Below, one piece after another: positions 17,722 to 26,450 of a stretch of DNA of 36,734 bases. Origin of the DNA: Adonisia turfae CCMR0081 (GTDB lineage Bacteria; Cyanobacteriota; Cyanobacteriia; Phormidesmidales; Phormidesmidaceae); the NCBI RefSeq assembly GCF_011009555.1, contig NZ_QXHD01000004.1, positions 3,657,873 to 3,694,606 of the forward strand. The letters run 5' to 3'. Numbering within the stretch: position 1 is the stretch's first letter; each line of letters begins with the position of its first letter. The position numbers and the translations under genes were made by a program. The notes beneath the pieces are model-generated. The model saw only the letters and a program-made list of their open reading frames with translations. It ran no database searches and had not been told where the DNA came from.

Positions 17722-18156
17722 CTAAATGTAATACATCAAATCAACCTGATGTTTGGCGTTGCGTTGCTCTACCAAATCTTGCAAAGTGTGAGCAGATAGC
17801 ACTTCTCTAGCCGCTTCCTGCACTGCTTGCCACAAGCTCCGGACAACCTGCCGCTCTGTTGTCAATACAGCATCGCTTGCATTGTCCTTCTTTTCTAGAC
17901 CTTCGATACAATTTACAACGTCCAATAGCAATACATTCCACGGAGCCTGTGCTAATAAATAGCCTCCTTTGGCACCGCGTTGACTTTTTACAAAACCTGC
18001 GCGGCGTAATGTGGCTAAAAGTTGCTCTAAATATCGATCAGGAATATTTTGTTGAGCTGCAATTTGACGAATTTGCAGAGGCTCGCTCTTTTCATAGTGC
18101 AAGCTGAGTTCTAGCAGTGCAAGCAGGGCGTATTCACTTTTGCAAGAGAGTTCCAC
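17722..18156 (-). CDS. Rrf2-family transcriptional regulator, apparently without an Fe-S cluster
   Basis: The winged-helix repressor has the family N-terminus VELSCKSEYALLALLEL, a recognition helix in DRYLEQLLATLRRAGFV, the wing QRGAKGGYLLA, and a dimerisation helix at the C-terminus. I start at the GTG at 18156 (144 residues), where conservation begins; the frame extends to a TTG at 18174. The three cysteines that hold [2Fe-2S] in IscR should fall near 92-104, but the segment LEKKDNASDAVLT has none, so it resembles CymR and other cluster-free members. Its place 21 bp before cysK suggests control of sulfur or cysteine metabolism. Target and effector are inference. Confidence 0.88.
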   Translation of the reverse strand: MELSCKSEYALLALLELSLHYEKSEPLQIRQIAAQQNIPDRYLEQLLATLRRAGFVKSQRGAKGGYLLAQAPWNVLLLDVVNCIEGLEKKDNASDAVLTTERQVVRSLWQAVQEAAREVLSAHTLQDLVEQRNAKHQVDLMYYI

Positions 18157-18181
18157 GGGGCGGCATAGCTGCAACCCTTAT

Positions 18182-18210
18182 AGTATACTCCGGTTCTCCA
18201 CTGGGGAATG
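18182..18210 (-). promoter_or_regulatory. Possible -10 box and small palindrome upstream of the Rrf2-family gene
   Basis: On the minus strand TATACT at 18187-18182 is a good -10 sequence and forms part of the palindrome AGTATACT (18182-18189). A -35 of CATTCC about 17 bp further upstream is poor. The distance to the chosen GTG is about 26 bp, giving a very short leader. Autoregulation through the palindrome is conceivable but unproved. Confidence 0.3.
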
Positions 18211-18333
18211 GATAATTACATATTTATGATGATTATTTCTACCATGCCGAACTGGGGTGCCAGCTCTATGGGTCAGACATTTACTATTTATATGCTCGGG
18301 TTATATGCTCGGAGCTAATAATGTGTGCCTCAT

Positions 18334-18693
18334 CTAAGTCTGAGATTTGAGCTTTTCTAGCAGATGGTTGTAATCGGGATGAAATCGAGGATGGAGCAAA
18401 CGCTTGACGGGTTTACCCTGTTGGATATGCTGCTCCAGAATGTCATTGACGTCATGGGGATGAACACGGCAGTACCAAACATTATCAGGAGCCACTCTGA
18501 CGTTAGGTCCTGAACCGCATTGGCCGAGACAAGAACTGGCTGCCACCATCAAATCGGGACCTGCATATTGCTTTAAAGTCTTGAGTACAGCTGCTGAATT
18601 GAAGCGAGTGCAACTGCGGTACTGGCAAACTTGAATAAATCGGCGTTGGGGTGACGATTTGCTAGCCGCTCGGTTAGCTGGAAGTTCTTCCAT
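18334..18693 (-). CDS. Thioredoxin-like [2Fe-2S] ferredoxin domain protein
   Basis: The 119-residue protein carries four cysteines at 23, 28, 55 and 59 in the pattern C-x4-C-x26-C-x3-C, with SSCLGQCGSGPNV as the second pair. This is the thioredoxin-like [2Fe-2S] fold of Shethna-type ferredoxins and of the NuoE/HoxE subunit. It should be a soluble one-electron carrier in the cytoplasm. The N-terminal 17 residues and the C-terminal 30 are outside the fold; the latter (KPVKRLLHPRFHP) is basic. ATG at 18693 has no strong ribosome binding site. It lies 160 bp upstream of the Rrf2 gene on the same strand, but the gap is large enough for its own promoter. Partner not identifiable. Confidence 0.85.
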   Translation of the reverse strand: MEELPANRAASKSSPQRRFIQVCQYRSCTRFNSAAVLKTLKQYAGPDLMVAASSCLGQCGSGPNVRVAPDNVWYCRVHPHDVNDILEQHIQQGKPVKRLLHPRFHPDYNHLLEKLKSQT

Positions 18694-19022
18694 CAGGAAT
18701 GATGACCAAAAAAAGGCCTAAATTGGACAGCTGCAAGTATGAGCATAAAAAATCACACCCGCAGCTATTGAGTGAAAATCAAGGACACACAACCAGCCTT
18801 GTGTTTCGTATCATTGCAGGATTGACCATAAAGTGCAAACTATCTTGCTATCTATAAGGAAAATTCATAAAAATTGGCCTGACTATTGGTGTGCTTAAGG
18901 TCATGCGAAATCATATTGTTGCGATAGTGACTCTTGATAAACCCTGGTTGTAAGGCTTGTAACAGTTGTTGTGGGCTGCCAGATGTTTTTGCAAGACTTT
19001 ATAACATCTTAAAAAAACGTCA
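18694..19022. other. Intergenic region between the ferredoxin and 2TM genes
   Basis: No gene is seen in these 329 bp. A short hairpin (ACACAA at 18787-18792, TTGTGT at 18799-18804) and another pair (AGATGTT at 18981, AACATCT at 19003) lack clear U-tracts on the sense side. Directly after the 2TM gene stop, the minus strand has a run of seven T. The region probably carries the ferredoxin promoter. Confidence 0.4.
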
Positions 19023-19508
19023 CTAAACAGATCCTAAAAAGCGGTTGACGACACCGTTAATTGTTTGTTGCATGCTGCGTTTGCGTCGCCACCGGTTTAA
19101 ATCACGTTCGTAGCGTTCGCCTGACGTTTGTAATGTCCGCCAGGCTTTGAGGGATAAACCCAGTCCCCAAAATAATGCAACGTAGAGCGAAAAGCCAAGG
19201 TGACCTAAAAATGTGCCGCCTGGAGTGAGAAAGTCTATTACGACTAAAAAGATAATGACGATGCTATAGCGGATGGCCTGACTCTGCAAACGTTGTATGC
19301 GCTGACGTTGAAACAGGCGGTGATCTTCGGCCTCCCCCTTCATGATTTTCCACTCTTGTTCAGCCGTTTGCAGCGCGGCTGGGCTGATGTTGAGTTCTTC
19401 CGCAATTTCTACCAACTGTTGATGGGAGAGTTCACCCGATTCGGTCTCTTGTTCGATCGCAAGTTGCAAGATCCGCTGAGCGTCTTCCATTCGGTAGAGC
19501 TTGTCCAT
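19023..19508 (-). CDS. 2TM-domain membrane protein
   Basis: The 161-residue protein has a helical N-terminal domain (residues 5-60; ILQLAIEQETESGELSHQQLVEIAEELNI), then two hydrophobic segments at about 81-94 and 102-120 separated by a short PGG turn, and a basic C-terminal tail (WRRKRSMQQ). This order resembles the 2TM domain proteins, in which an N-terminal helix-turn domain of about 50 residues precedes two helices. Function in the family is unknown; a role at the cytoplasmic membrane is likely. ATG at 19508 has a weak ribosome binding site. It is divergent from the MOSC gene. Confidence 0.75.
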   Translation of the reverse strand: MDKLYRMEDAQRILQLAIEQETESGELSHQQLVEIAEELNISPAALQTAEQEWKIMKGEAEDHRLFQRQRIQRLQSQAIRYSIVIIFLVVIDFLTPGGTFLGHLGFSLYVALFWGLGLSLKAWRTLQTSGERYERDLNRWRRKRSMQQTINGVVNRFLGSV

Positions 19509-19660
19509 GGTTGTCTACGGGGATTGGGGTGATTTGGGCAGGCTCCACCGTCTAAAGCGGCGATATCTATACCAACGCCCTATCCTTAGTTATAGATAAT
19601 TTCGCGGCGATTGAACTAGGGGAGTCGCCGATCGGATAACCGTCTTTTAGGAGCATTGCG

Positions 19661-20458
19661 ATGTCTTTGATCGAACTGAGTGGCTTGACCACATATCCAG
19701 TTAAGTCGGCGGCAGGTATTGGTTTGCATCAGGCTCAGGTGACTAGCCGGGGGCTGTTGCATGACCGACGCTGGATGGTGTGCGATCGCAATGGCAAATT
19801 CCTGACTCAACGTAAACTCCCTAAAATGGCGCTGATTCAAGTGACTGTTGATGAGACGCTACATCTCAGCATTGCTGGAGTACCGGATTCCTCACTAGAG
19901 CTCCCAGCGGTGCCAGCTACGGCCCAGCTGCTGCATGTGAATGTGTGGGGTGATGCTTGTACTGCCTGGTCCATGGGAGATAAAGCGGCTCAATGGCTCC
20001 ATCATTTCTTAGGCGTGGATGCTCAGCTTGTTTACATGCCAGATAGCACCCATCGCCCCGTGGACCATGGACGGTTTGAGACGCCGAATAGTTTTTCAGA
20101 TGCGTATCCGTTTTTGCTGATTTCCGAAGCCTCGTTGGCGGATTTGAATGGCCGTCTAGAGCAGCCAGTGCCGATGAATCGATTTCGGCCTAACTTGGTG
20201 GTCAGGGGCTGTGAGCCATTTGCTGAAGATACCTGGAAGCAAATCAAAATTGGCGACATTTTGTTTGATGTGGCTAAATCCTGTTCCCGCTGTTCTATTC
20301 CTGGTGTGGAGCAGTCCACAGGAGAACAGGGCAAGGAGCCATTGAAGACCCTGGCTACCTATCGTCGTTGGGATCATGCGATTTGGTTTGGTCAGAACCT
20401 GATTGCCAACGGTGAAGGGACGTTGGCTGTGGGGGACACGGTGGAGATTTTGGCCTAA
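19661..20458 (+). CDS. MOSC-domain protein, YcbX-like
   Basis: The 265-residue protein has the MOSC N-terminal beta-barrel (LTTYPVKSAAGI, then GLLHDRRWMV) and a MOSC domain with C208-S-R-C211-S-I-P followed by TGEQGKEPLKTLATYR. Its family includes E. coli YcbX and the C-terminal domain of molybdenum cofactor sulfurase; members bind molybdopterin and reduce N-hydroxylated compounds. In YcbX the MOSC domain is followed by a 2Fe-2S ferredoxin domain, which is absent here, so electrons would have to come from a partner. ATG at 19661 follows TTAGGAG by seven bases, a strong start. Convergent with the YihY-type gene. Confidence 0.87.
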   Translation: MSLIELSGLTTYPVKSAAGIGLHQAQVTSRGLLHDRRWMVCDRNGKFLTQRKLPKMALIQVTVDETLHLSIAGVPDSSLELPAVPATAQLLHVNVWGDACTAWSMGDKAAQWLHHFLGVDAQLVYMPDSTHRPVDHGRFETPNSFSDAYPFLLISEASLADLNGRLEQPVPMNRFRPNLVVRGCEPFAEDTWKQIKIGDILFDVAKSCSRCSIPGVEQSTGEQGKEPLKTLATYRRWDHAIWFGQNLIANGEGTLAVGDTVEILA

Positions 20459-20513
20459 GAATGCAGACTATTAAAACTCCTTAGAGTCTTACAGGCAATG
20501 CCCTATGGGGGCG

Positions 20514-21623
20514 TTACCGATGTCGATCTTTATTAATGGTTGACTTGCCCAGGCTAGGCAGCTGATTCGAGGTGCGGTAACCGGGCGTTGATGATGGCGG
20601 ATGGCGTCTGCGTCTGATCAATGGCATCCGTGGGCTGTGGATCATCAGTTCGCCGACGATAACATTGAGCTGGTCGCCAATGAGCATGACCAGTGATGTG
20701 AGGAATAACCAGAGCAGCAGGACAATCACCGTACCAATGGCACCATAAACCTTGTTGTAGTTACCAAATTGGGCTACATACATGCGGAATGCTGCGGATA
20801 AAATGGCCCAAGATAGGGCTGCCAGCACTGCACCAGGCATGAGGGGTTTACCACGGGTCCAACGGCTGGGGCCAAAACGATAGACAAAGGCAAATGCAGA
20901 TGAAACAATGCCTAACGCTAAAGGCCATGTAAAAAGTCGCCAAATGGTGAGTACCCACTCTCTGACGTTTTCACCGCTTTGCTCTGCCCCAATATCAGCT
21001 AGCAGTTGGATAACGCCATCGCTAAGAAACACCAGGTAGGATGCGGTCATGAGCAATAGGATGGTGCCAATGGTCAAGCCAATGGATAGGAGCCTGGCTT
21101 TCCAAAAGGGACGACGCTGCTCAACGGGAATCTGGTGGATTTCATCCAGGGCACGCATGGCGGCGCTGATGGCTCCTGAAGACGCCCATAGGGCGATCGC
21201 AAAACTCAAGGAAAATAATCCTCGGTTACCACCAGCGGTAACTTCATCGGCAAAGTTTTGGATCAGTTCATTAACAGCGCCTGGTGCGATTTCACTTAAC
21301 CGCATGGCCAGGCGATTAAATGTATTCTCTAATGAATTAACTAAACCAATGGCTGTCAGCATGGCTAAAATGCCGGGGAAAAGGCCCAGCATAGCGTTGT
21401 AGGCCATTTCTGACGCTAAACTTGGTAACCGTCGCCTGAGGGTGGCGTGTACAACAGCACGAACGGTGTGCAGATTGATATAGCTTAAAAATCGAATAAA
21501 TTCGAGCGGCGAGAAGGTTCGCGACAATCGTCGCAGCGGTTGCTGTGCACAATAGGTCGTATACAACGTCTGACGCAGCGTAGAATGCAGCTGACCAGTC
21601 TCTCGTCGGGGAAGGTTTGGCAA
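20514..21623 (-). CDS. YihY/BrkB-family inner-membrane protein
   Basis: The protein has about six hydrophobic helices and the family signature LASEMAYNAMLGLFPGILAMLTAIGL near residue 70, followed by SGAISAAMRALDEIHQIP and DQLNVIVGEL. YihY (once called ribonuclease BN) and BrkB are poorly understood; the old RNase assignment is wrong, and a transport role is suspected. The start is uncertain. The open frame begins with TTG at 21623 (369 residues), while family similarity begins only near residue 45, so a later GTG or TTG is possible. A basic C-terminal tail (RRRRHPPSS) extends beyond the last helix. No operon partner. Confidence 0.85.
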   Translation of the reverse strand: MPNLPRRETGQLHSTLRQTLYTTYCAQQPLRRLSRTFSPLEFIRFLSYINLHTVRAVVHATLRRRLPSLASEMAYNAMLGLFPGILAMLTAIGLVNSLENTFNRLAMRLSEIAPGAVNELIQNFADEVTAGGNRGLFSLSFAIALWASSGAISAAMRALDEIHQIPVEQRRPFWKARLLSIGLTIGTILLLMTASYLVFLSDGVIQLLADIGAEQSGENVREWVLTIWRLFTWPLALGIVSSAFAFVYRFGPSRWTRGKPLMPGAVLAALSWAILSAAFRMYVAQFGNYNKVYGAIGTVIVLLLWLFLTSLVMLIGDQLNVIVGELMIHSPRMPLIRRRRHPPSSTPGYRTSNQLPSLGKSTINKDRHR

Positions 21624-21865
21624 AACGTCTAGCTAATCAAAACACTTCTTCAAAATACAGATTTCTACTTATATATCAAGTAACAATCGTAGAAACCTTA
21701 CGTTTTTACCCCTCAGCACCTATTTGTAACATACCCGCTTGTCATTGGCCGCTACGAACGAAGTGTGCAAATTCTTAGCATGGGCGGCAATACCTACCTA
21801 CTCACTGGGGGAACACCGATCATCAGGTATTTGACCCTTTGCCTAGAATGCAAATAGGCGCATAC

Positions 21866-21872
21866 GAGGAGG
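21866..21872 (+). promoter_or_regulatory. Strong ribosome binding site of clpB
   Basis: GAGGAGG lies seven bases before the ATG at 21880 and settles the clpB start, against a TTG at 21874 that would sit almost on top of it. The 256-bp upstream region shows no CIRCE inverted repeat (TTAGCACTC-N9-GAGTGCTAA). Confidence 0.8.
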
Positions 21873-21879
21873 CTTGGCT

Positions 21880-24486
21880 ATGCAACCATCTAATCCAAAT
21901 CAGTTTACGGAGCAGGCATGGGCTGCGATCGCAGCTACTACCGATCTGGCTAAGCAGTGGCAGCATCAACAAATTGAGACCGAGCATTTAATGCTGGCTT
22001 TACTAGAGCAAGATGGATTAGCCAGTCGCATTTTCCAAAAAGCCGGAGCTTCCATCGATGCATTGCGCAGTGCAACTGAGGCATTTTTACGTAAACAACC
22101 CCAGGTAACGGGGCAAAGCGACAACATATATTTAGGGCGTTCGCTAAATACTTTGCTGGACAATGCAGACGTGTTTCGCAAAGAGTTTGACGACGATTAC
22201 ATTTCCATTGAACATTTACTGCTGGTCTATCCTGAGGACACCCGCTTTGGTAAATCTTTGCTGCGGGAGGCGGGTATCAATACCAAGCAGCTCAAAAATG
22301 CTGTTAAACAAGTACGAGGCCATCAAAAGGTGACCGATCAAAACCCTGAAGGTAAATACGAAGCGCTAGAGAAATATGGCCGTGACCTGACTGAGTATGC
22401 CCGCGAGGGTCGTCTCGATCCAGTCATTGGTCGAGATGATGAAATTCGTCGGACCATTCAAATTTTGTCTCGCCGTACAAAAAATAATCCTGTCCTTATT
22501 GGTGAACCAGGGGTGGGTAAGACGGCCATTGCCGAAGGAATGGCTCAGCGAATTATTAATAATGACGTACCCCAGTCGCTACGCGATCGCAAACTGATAG
22601 CCCTGGATATGGGTGCGCTAATTGCCGGGGCCAAATATCGTGGTGAATTTGAAGAGCGTCTCAAAGCCGTACTTAAGGAGGTGACCGACTCCCAGGGACA
22701 GATCATTCTGTTTATCGATGAAATCCATACCGTGGTGGGTGCTGGCGCAACTCAAGGAGCCATGGATGCAGGCAACCTACTCAAGCCGATGCTGGCTCGG
22801 GGTGAGCTACGTTGTATTGGGGCGACGACACTGGATGAATATCGCCAGTACATCGAAAAAGATGCTGCGCTGGAGCGTCGTTTCCAACAGGTTTATATTG
22901 ATCAGCCGACTGTTCCTGACACTATTTCTATTCTGCGGGGTTTAAAGGAACGCTATGAGCTGCACCATGGTGTCACCATCGCGGACAATGCATTGGTGGC
23001 AGCGGCTACGTTATCAACTCGCTACATTAGCGATCGCTTTTTACCCGACAAAGCCATTGACTTAGTCGATGAAGCAGCGGCCAAACTCAAAATGGAGATT
23101 ACCTCCAAGCCAGAAGAGTTGGATGAAGTCGACCGCAAGATCCTGCAGCTAGAGATGGAGCGTCTGTCTCTCAAAAATGAGACCGATGCTGGTTCCATTG
23201 AACGCCTAGAACGTTTAGAGAGAGAACTCGCAAATCTTAAAGAAGAACAAAGTACGCTTAACGCTCAATGGCAGTCTGAGAAAGATGGAATTGATCAAAT
23301 TCAAGTCATTAAAGAAGAGATTGATCGTGTCAATATTGAGATTGCGCAGGCAGAGCGAGACTATGACTATAATCGAGCCGCTGAACTAAAATATGGCAAG
23401 CTCAACGAACTTCAAGAAAAAGTCTCCCAAGCCGAAAAACAGTTAGCTGAATCTCAGGCTAGCGGTCGTACTTTGTTGCGAGAAGAAGTGTCTGAAGAAG
23501 ACATTGCCGAGATTATCTCTAAGTGGACGGGAATTCCCATCAGTAAACTGGTGCAGTCAGAGATGCAAAAGCTGTTGCTGCTGGAGGATGAACTCCATAA
23601 ACGAGTGATTGGACAAGAGGAAGCGGTTACCGCTGTTGCAGATGCAATTCAGCGATCACGAGCGGGTCTGGCAGATCCGAATCGGCCCACAGCAAGCTTT
23701 ATCTTCCTTGGCCCTACTGGTGTGGGTAAAACCGAGTTAGCTAAAGCCCTGGCAAGCTATCTGTTTGATACAGAGGAAGCGATTGTTCGCATCGATATGT
23801 CAGAGTACATGGAGAAACATGCGGTATCTCGCTTGATCGGTGCACCTCCAGGATACGTGGGCTATGACGAAGGTGGTCAGCTAACGGAAGCATTGCGCCG
23901 CCGTCCCTATTCAGTGATTCTATTTGATGAGATTGAGAAGGCGCATCCAGATGTGTTCAATATTATGTTGCAGATTCTCGATGATGGCCGCGTGACAGAT
24001 TCTCAAGGTCGCACTGTGGACTTTAAAAATTCGGTGATCATTATGACTAGCAACATTGGCTCCCAGTTTATTCTGGATGTGGCGGGGGATGATAGTCGTT
24101 ACGAGGAAATGAGAACCCGTGTAATGGATGCCCTGCGCTCAAACTTCCGTCCTGAGTTTCTAAATCGGGTGGATGAGATGATTATCTTCCACAGTTTGCA
24201 GAAGTCTCAGTTGCGAGAGATTATTAAGCTACAGGTGCAGGCGCTGGAGAAACGGTTGGCGGATCAGAAGATTGGACTATCGTTGTCAGAATCAGCCTTA
24301 GATTTCTTGGCTGATGTGGGGTATGACCCGGTTTATGGGGCAAGGCCTCTGAAACGGGCAATCCAGCGTGAGTTGGAAACTGCGATCGCAAAGAGTATTC
24401 TTCGGGGAGATTATAAAGGTGGCGACACCGTTGTGGTTGACGTAGAGAATGAGCGACTGGTGTTTAAGGTCAAAGTTGCAATTTGA
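21880..24486 (+). CDS. clpB: ATP-dependent chaperone ClpB
   Basis: ClpB is a hexameric AAA+ disaggregase that pulls proteins from aggregates with DnaK. The 868-residue protein has the Clp N-domain (1-150), NBD1 with Walker A GEPGVGKT (K214) and Walker B D280-E281, a long coiled-coil middle domain (about 400-520, rich in Leu/Glu/Arg), and NBD2 with Walker A GPTGVGKT (K617) and Walker B D683-E684. It ends without a ClpP-binding loop, as expected for ClpB rather than ClpA/C. Cyanobacteria usually have two forms (ClpB1, heat inducible, and ClpB2, constitutive and essential); I cannot tell which this is, and the absence of CIRCE gives no support for HrcA control. A terminator follows. Confidence 0.96.
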   Translation: MQPSNPNQFTEQAWAAIAATTDLAKQWQHQQIETEHLMLALLEQDGLASRIFQKAGASIDALRSATEAFLRKQPQVTGQSDNIYLGRSLNTLLDNADVFRKEFDDDYISIEHLLLVYPEDTRFGKSLLREAGINTKQLKNAVKQVRGHQKVTDQNPEGKYEALEKYGRDLTEYAREGRLDPVIGRDDEIRRTIQILSRRTKNNPVLIGEPGVGKTAIAEGMAQRIINNDVPQSLRDRKLIALDMGALIAGAKYRGEFEERLKAVLKEVTDSQGQIILFIDEIHTVVGAGATQGAMDAGNLLKPMLARGELRCIGATTLDEYRQYIEKDAALERRFQQVYIDQPTVPDTISILRGLKERYELHHGVTIADNALVAAATLSTRYISDRFLPDKAIDLVDEAAAKLKMEITSKPEELDEVDRKILQLEMERLSLKNETDAGSIERLERLERELANLKEEQSTLNAQWQSEKDGIDQIQVIKEEIDRVNIEIAQAERDYDYNRAAELKYGKLNELQEKVSQAEKQLAESQASGRTLLREEVSEEDIAEIISKWTGIPISKLVQSEMQKLLLLEDELHKRVIGQEEAVTAVADAIQRSRAGLADPNRPTASFIFLGPTGVGKTELAKALASYLFDTEEAIVRIDMSEYMEKHAVSRLIGAPPGYVGYDEGGQLTEALRRRPYSVILFDEIEKAHPDVFNIMLQILDDGRVTDSQGRTVDFKNSVIIMTSNIGSQFILDVAGDDSRYEEMRTRVMDALRSNFRPEFLNRVDEMIIFHSLQKSQLREIIKLQVQALEKRLADQKIGLSLSESALDFLADVGYDPVYGARPLKRAIQRELETAIAKSILRGDYKGGDTVVVDVENERLVFKVKVAI

Positions 24487-24510
24487 TGAGCGATTAAATT
24501 CTGACATTTG

Positions 24511-24536
24511 AAAGGTGGGCATGCCCACCTTTTTTT
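24511..24536 (+). terminator. Rho-independent terminator of clpB
   Basis: AAAGGTGGGC (24511-24520) pairs with GCCCACCTTT (24523-24532) around a two-base centre, and the right arm runs into seven T residues (24530-24536). It begins 24 bp after the clpB stop. Confidence 0.92.
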
Positions 24537-24771
24537 GGGCTGACTTCAGGCCCCGTTCTGAGTTTTTCGCCTGACTGTGTATTTTGGCTTCGTATAGTCA
24601 GGTCAATGACTGTTCACCGTTGTCCGCTATCTTTTTAAAGTCTTGATAAAAGAGTGAACTTTCTAATATTTAATGTTCTAGGTTACGTTTTCCTCTAGAA
24701 ACAATTTTTATATAGTGTATAGCGATAAGTGTGTCGATCCAGCTTATTTTGCTGTTTTTCTAGATCCTATT

Positions 24772-25299
24772 GTGAGAATAAACAAAATTGCTGCTTCTAT
24801 CGCATGTTCTTTGGGCATTGCTTCTGTCTCTGCTGTCGTTTTAGCTGCTGCTCCTGTGTCTGCTCTGTCTATTACGGCAGAAGACTCGATCTATGAGTTA
24901 ACGGTAGAGGAAGCTACGTTTGATGATTTGCGTGCAAGGGACGATTTTGAGAATCTAGTCCCGTGGTTTGGTGATGAGAATTTAGCGCGGACCATAGCGG
25001 CGGCGGCTGGTGAGGCTTTTGCTGATGGGAATAGTGAGTTAGGAGTGCCCGATGGGTTTTTTGGACCCTCTTTTGCGTTTGATGTGGATATAAATGGGAG
25101 TATTGATTTTACTACCTACATTAATAATGAGAGGCGTTTGGTAGAGGCCGGAAAAATTAACTCCGATTCAGACACTTTTTATGCGGTTATCAATCTTGAT
25201 GTGTCTTCAGATGATGCGACAGATGTGCCCACACCTGCATTACTGCCAGGGCTAATGGGTATGGGACTGGCTGCGATGCGCAGACGTAATCTGGACTGA
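24772..25299 (+). CDS. Exported protein with a PTPA-type CTERM sorting signal
   Basis: I start at the GTG at 24772, giving 175 residues with a signal peptide (KIAASIACSLGIASVSAVVL, cleavage after APVSA); the frame is open to a GTG at 24715, but those extra residues would push the signal inward. The mature part is acidic and low in charge patterning (LTVEEATFDDLRARDDFENL, FFGPSFAFDVDING). The C-terminus has the cyanobacterial PTPA sorting tripart: PTPALLPGLMGMGLAAMRRR (motif, helix, basic tail). Such proteins are sorted or anchored by an exosortase-like system; none is in this window. Function unknown. Convincing by its C-terminus, less so by its start. Confidence 0.82.
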   Translation: MRINKIAASIACSLGIASVSAVVLAAAPVSALSITAEDSIYELTVEEATFDDLRARDDFENLVPWFGDENLARTIAAAAGEAFADGNSELGVPDGFFGPSFAFDVDINGSIDFTTYINNERRLVEAGKINSDSDTFYAVINLDVSSDDATDVPTPALLPGLMGMGLAAMRRRNLD

Positions 25300-25331
25300 T
25301 GAGAATTTAATTTAAAGGCAGGGGGGATGTT

Positions 25332-25350
25332 GGTTTAACCCAGCCTACGG
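25332..25350. repeat. Interspersed AACCCAGCCTACGG element
   Basis: GGTTTAACCCAGCCTACGG matches, with small changes, segments at 26395-26422 (ACAACCCAACCTACGGG), 26206-26230 (CAACTCAACCTACC) and 28354-28373 (CACACAACCTACCGG). Dispersed copies with the same core in one strand direction suggest a small interspersed repeat family. Whether it is mobile is unknown. Confidence 0.5.
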
Positions 25351-25471
25351 TTTAAATGACTGCCGTTCAGAGGTGTTTAGGCCTTGTTTTAGTACCTGTA
25401 ATACTGTTACTAATAATGGATTGGCCCCTTTGCTCAATCCTCAACAGTGCATCGGGCTGGGTTTCGTTGGA

Positions 25472-25570
25472 ACGGTCACTTCGGCTTCGCTCAGTGACCG
25501 TCTGGTTTCGCTCAGTGACCGTCTGGCTTCGCTCAGTGAATGCCTGGTGGCTGAGCAGAGTCGAAGGCAT
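25472..25570. repeat. Tandem 21-bp repeats with flanking inverted arms
   Basis: Three head-to-tail units of consensus YTTCGCTCAGTGACCGTCTGG lie at 25485-25505, 25506-25526 and 25527-25547; unit 2 differs by one base and unit 3 by two in the GACCG part. Before them ACGGTCACT (25472-25480) is the inverse of AGTGACCGT (25493-25501), and ATGCCT (25540) pairs with AGGCAT (25565). CTGAGCAGAGTCGAAG at 25551-25566 is a diverged inverse of the unit start. The whole block is a nested palindromic element just beyond the end of the small minus-strand gene at 25587. No spacers: not a CRISPR array. Confidence 0.8.
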
Positions 25571-25586
25571 CAGGCGATTTTCTCGC

Positions 25587-25823
25587 TTACAGGCGTTTGA
25601 CGAGGATGCTGATGACGTCGCCTGGTTCAGGGGTAAGGATTAGCCGATTGTCGGGAGTTTCTATCAGTGGACTCCACTGGCTTTGCTCGACGTACTTCAG
25701 GTTATGTAACAGGTGGATGGTTTGGCGGATGCCGCCGGAGCTGCCCAGGAGAATATGGCGGATAGTTTCGCCAGTGGGTAGGGCGATGGATAGGTCGGCA
25801 GGCAGTTTGGTTGGCGCAGTCAT
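25587..25823 (-). CDS. Small hypothetical protein
   Basis: The chosen ATG at 25823 gives 78 residues (MTAPTKLPADLSIALPTGETIRHILLGSSGGIRQTIHLLHNLKYV...). An AAGGA motif lies about 11 bases upstream, and the longer frame to 25880 adds an unlikely N-terminus. The sequence looks like a small alpha-beta protein ending in EPGDVISILVKRL, with no cysteine or membrane helix. I have the impression of cyanobacterial homologues but cannot name the family. Its end lies 17 bp from the palindromic repeat block. The opposite-strand frame here is a shadow. Confidence 0.68.
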   Translation of the reverse strand: MTAPTKLPADLSIALPTGETIRHILLGSSGGIRQTIHLLHNLKYVEQSQWSPLIETPDNRLILTPEPGDVISILVKRL

Positions 25824-26394
25824 GGGGCGTTTTCCTTGTATTTTCGTAAGGGTCAGGAAAGCGCCCAAAAAGTTAGCCACCCTGCAACGTCATCAGGGTG
25901 GCTGTAAAATGCTCACAGCTCACCAACTGGTTGTGCAGTTGGAGGGGTTAGCGGGGTGGGGGTGTTGGCGCACCGCCATCTCGCGCAGCTAAATTTTTGG
26001 GTGCGAAATAGCTGACAGAGGTGTTCCGTAGCTATTAGCTTTGTAGGCTATCAGTCCTCAGCTAATTCAGTCAATATGCGGACTGACATCAAGAAAAATT
26101 GTTGAATATAGTGAGTTAAGATCCTGCAAAGCATTTGCCCTATGTCAACGACAGTCGCCATTATCCTGACAGCTTTAGTCAAAGCGATATGAATAATGAT
26201 GATAGTTTTGTGGCAACTCAACCTACCCTTTCATGTATTTGTATTATTCTGAGAGATTCTGATATCAAAGGCACAATGGTTAACTCGTAGGGACTGCGCC
26301 TTGTGCCAGCCCTGCAACACTATCGCAATTAACCGAAATCTCTTGAGACGATATATGTTGGGTTTATGAGGTTTTGGTGTTAAGGCGATACGTT

Positions 26395-26422
26395 AGGTTT
26401 TGTGACAACCCAACCTACGGGT
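26395..26422. repeat. Interspersed ACCCAACCTACGGG element
   Basis: GGTTTTGTGACAACCCAACC, followed by TACGGGTT, is the best-preserved copy of the element also seen at 25332-25350. The TTTTGTG-x-CAAC head is shared with 26206-26230. Confidence 0.5.
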
Positions 26423-26450
26423 TTACAATTAGAAGCCTGTCAATGCTGGA

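Noticed and set aside
18787..18804. ACACAA-CCAGCC-TTGTGT hairpin as a terminator
   Set aside because: Only six pairs and no U-tract on either strand.
21624..21879. CIRCE heat-shock operator before clpB
   Set aside because: TTAGCACTC and its inverse are absent.
25485..25547. Three tandem 21-bp units as a CRISPR array
   Set aside because: The units touch without spacers and no cas gene is near; the block is a palindromic repeat.
25597..25992. 131-codon plus-strand frame
   Set aside because: It overlaps the minus-strand 25587-25823 gene and has a composition expected for its shadow.
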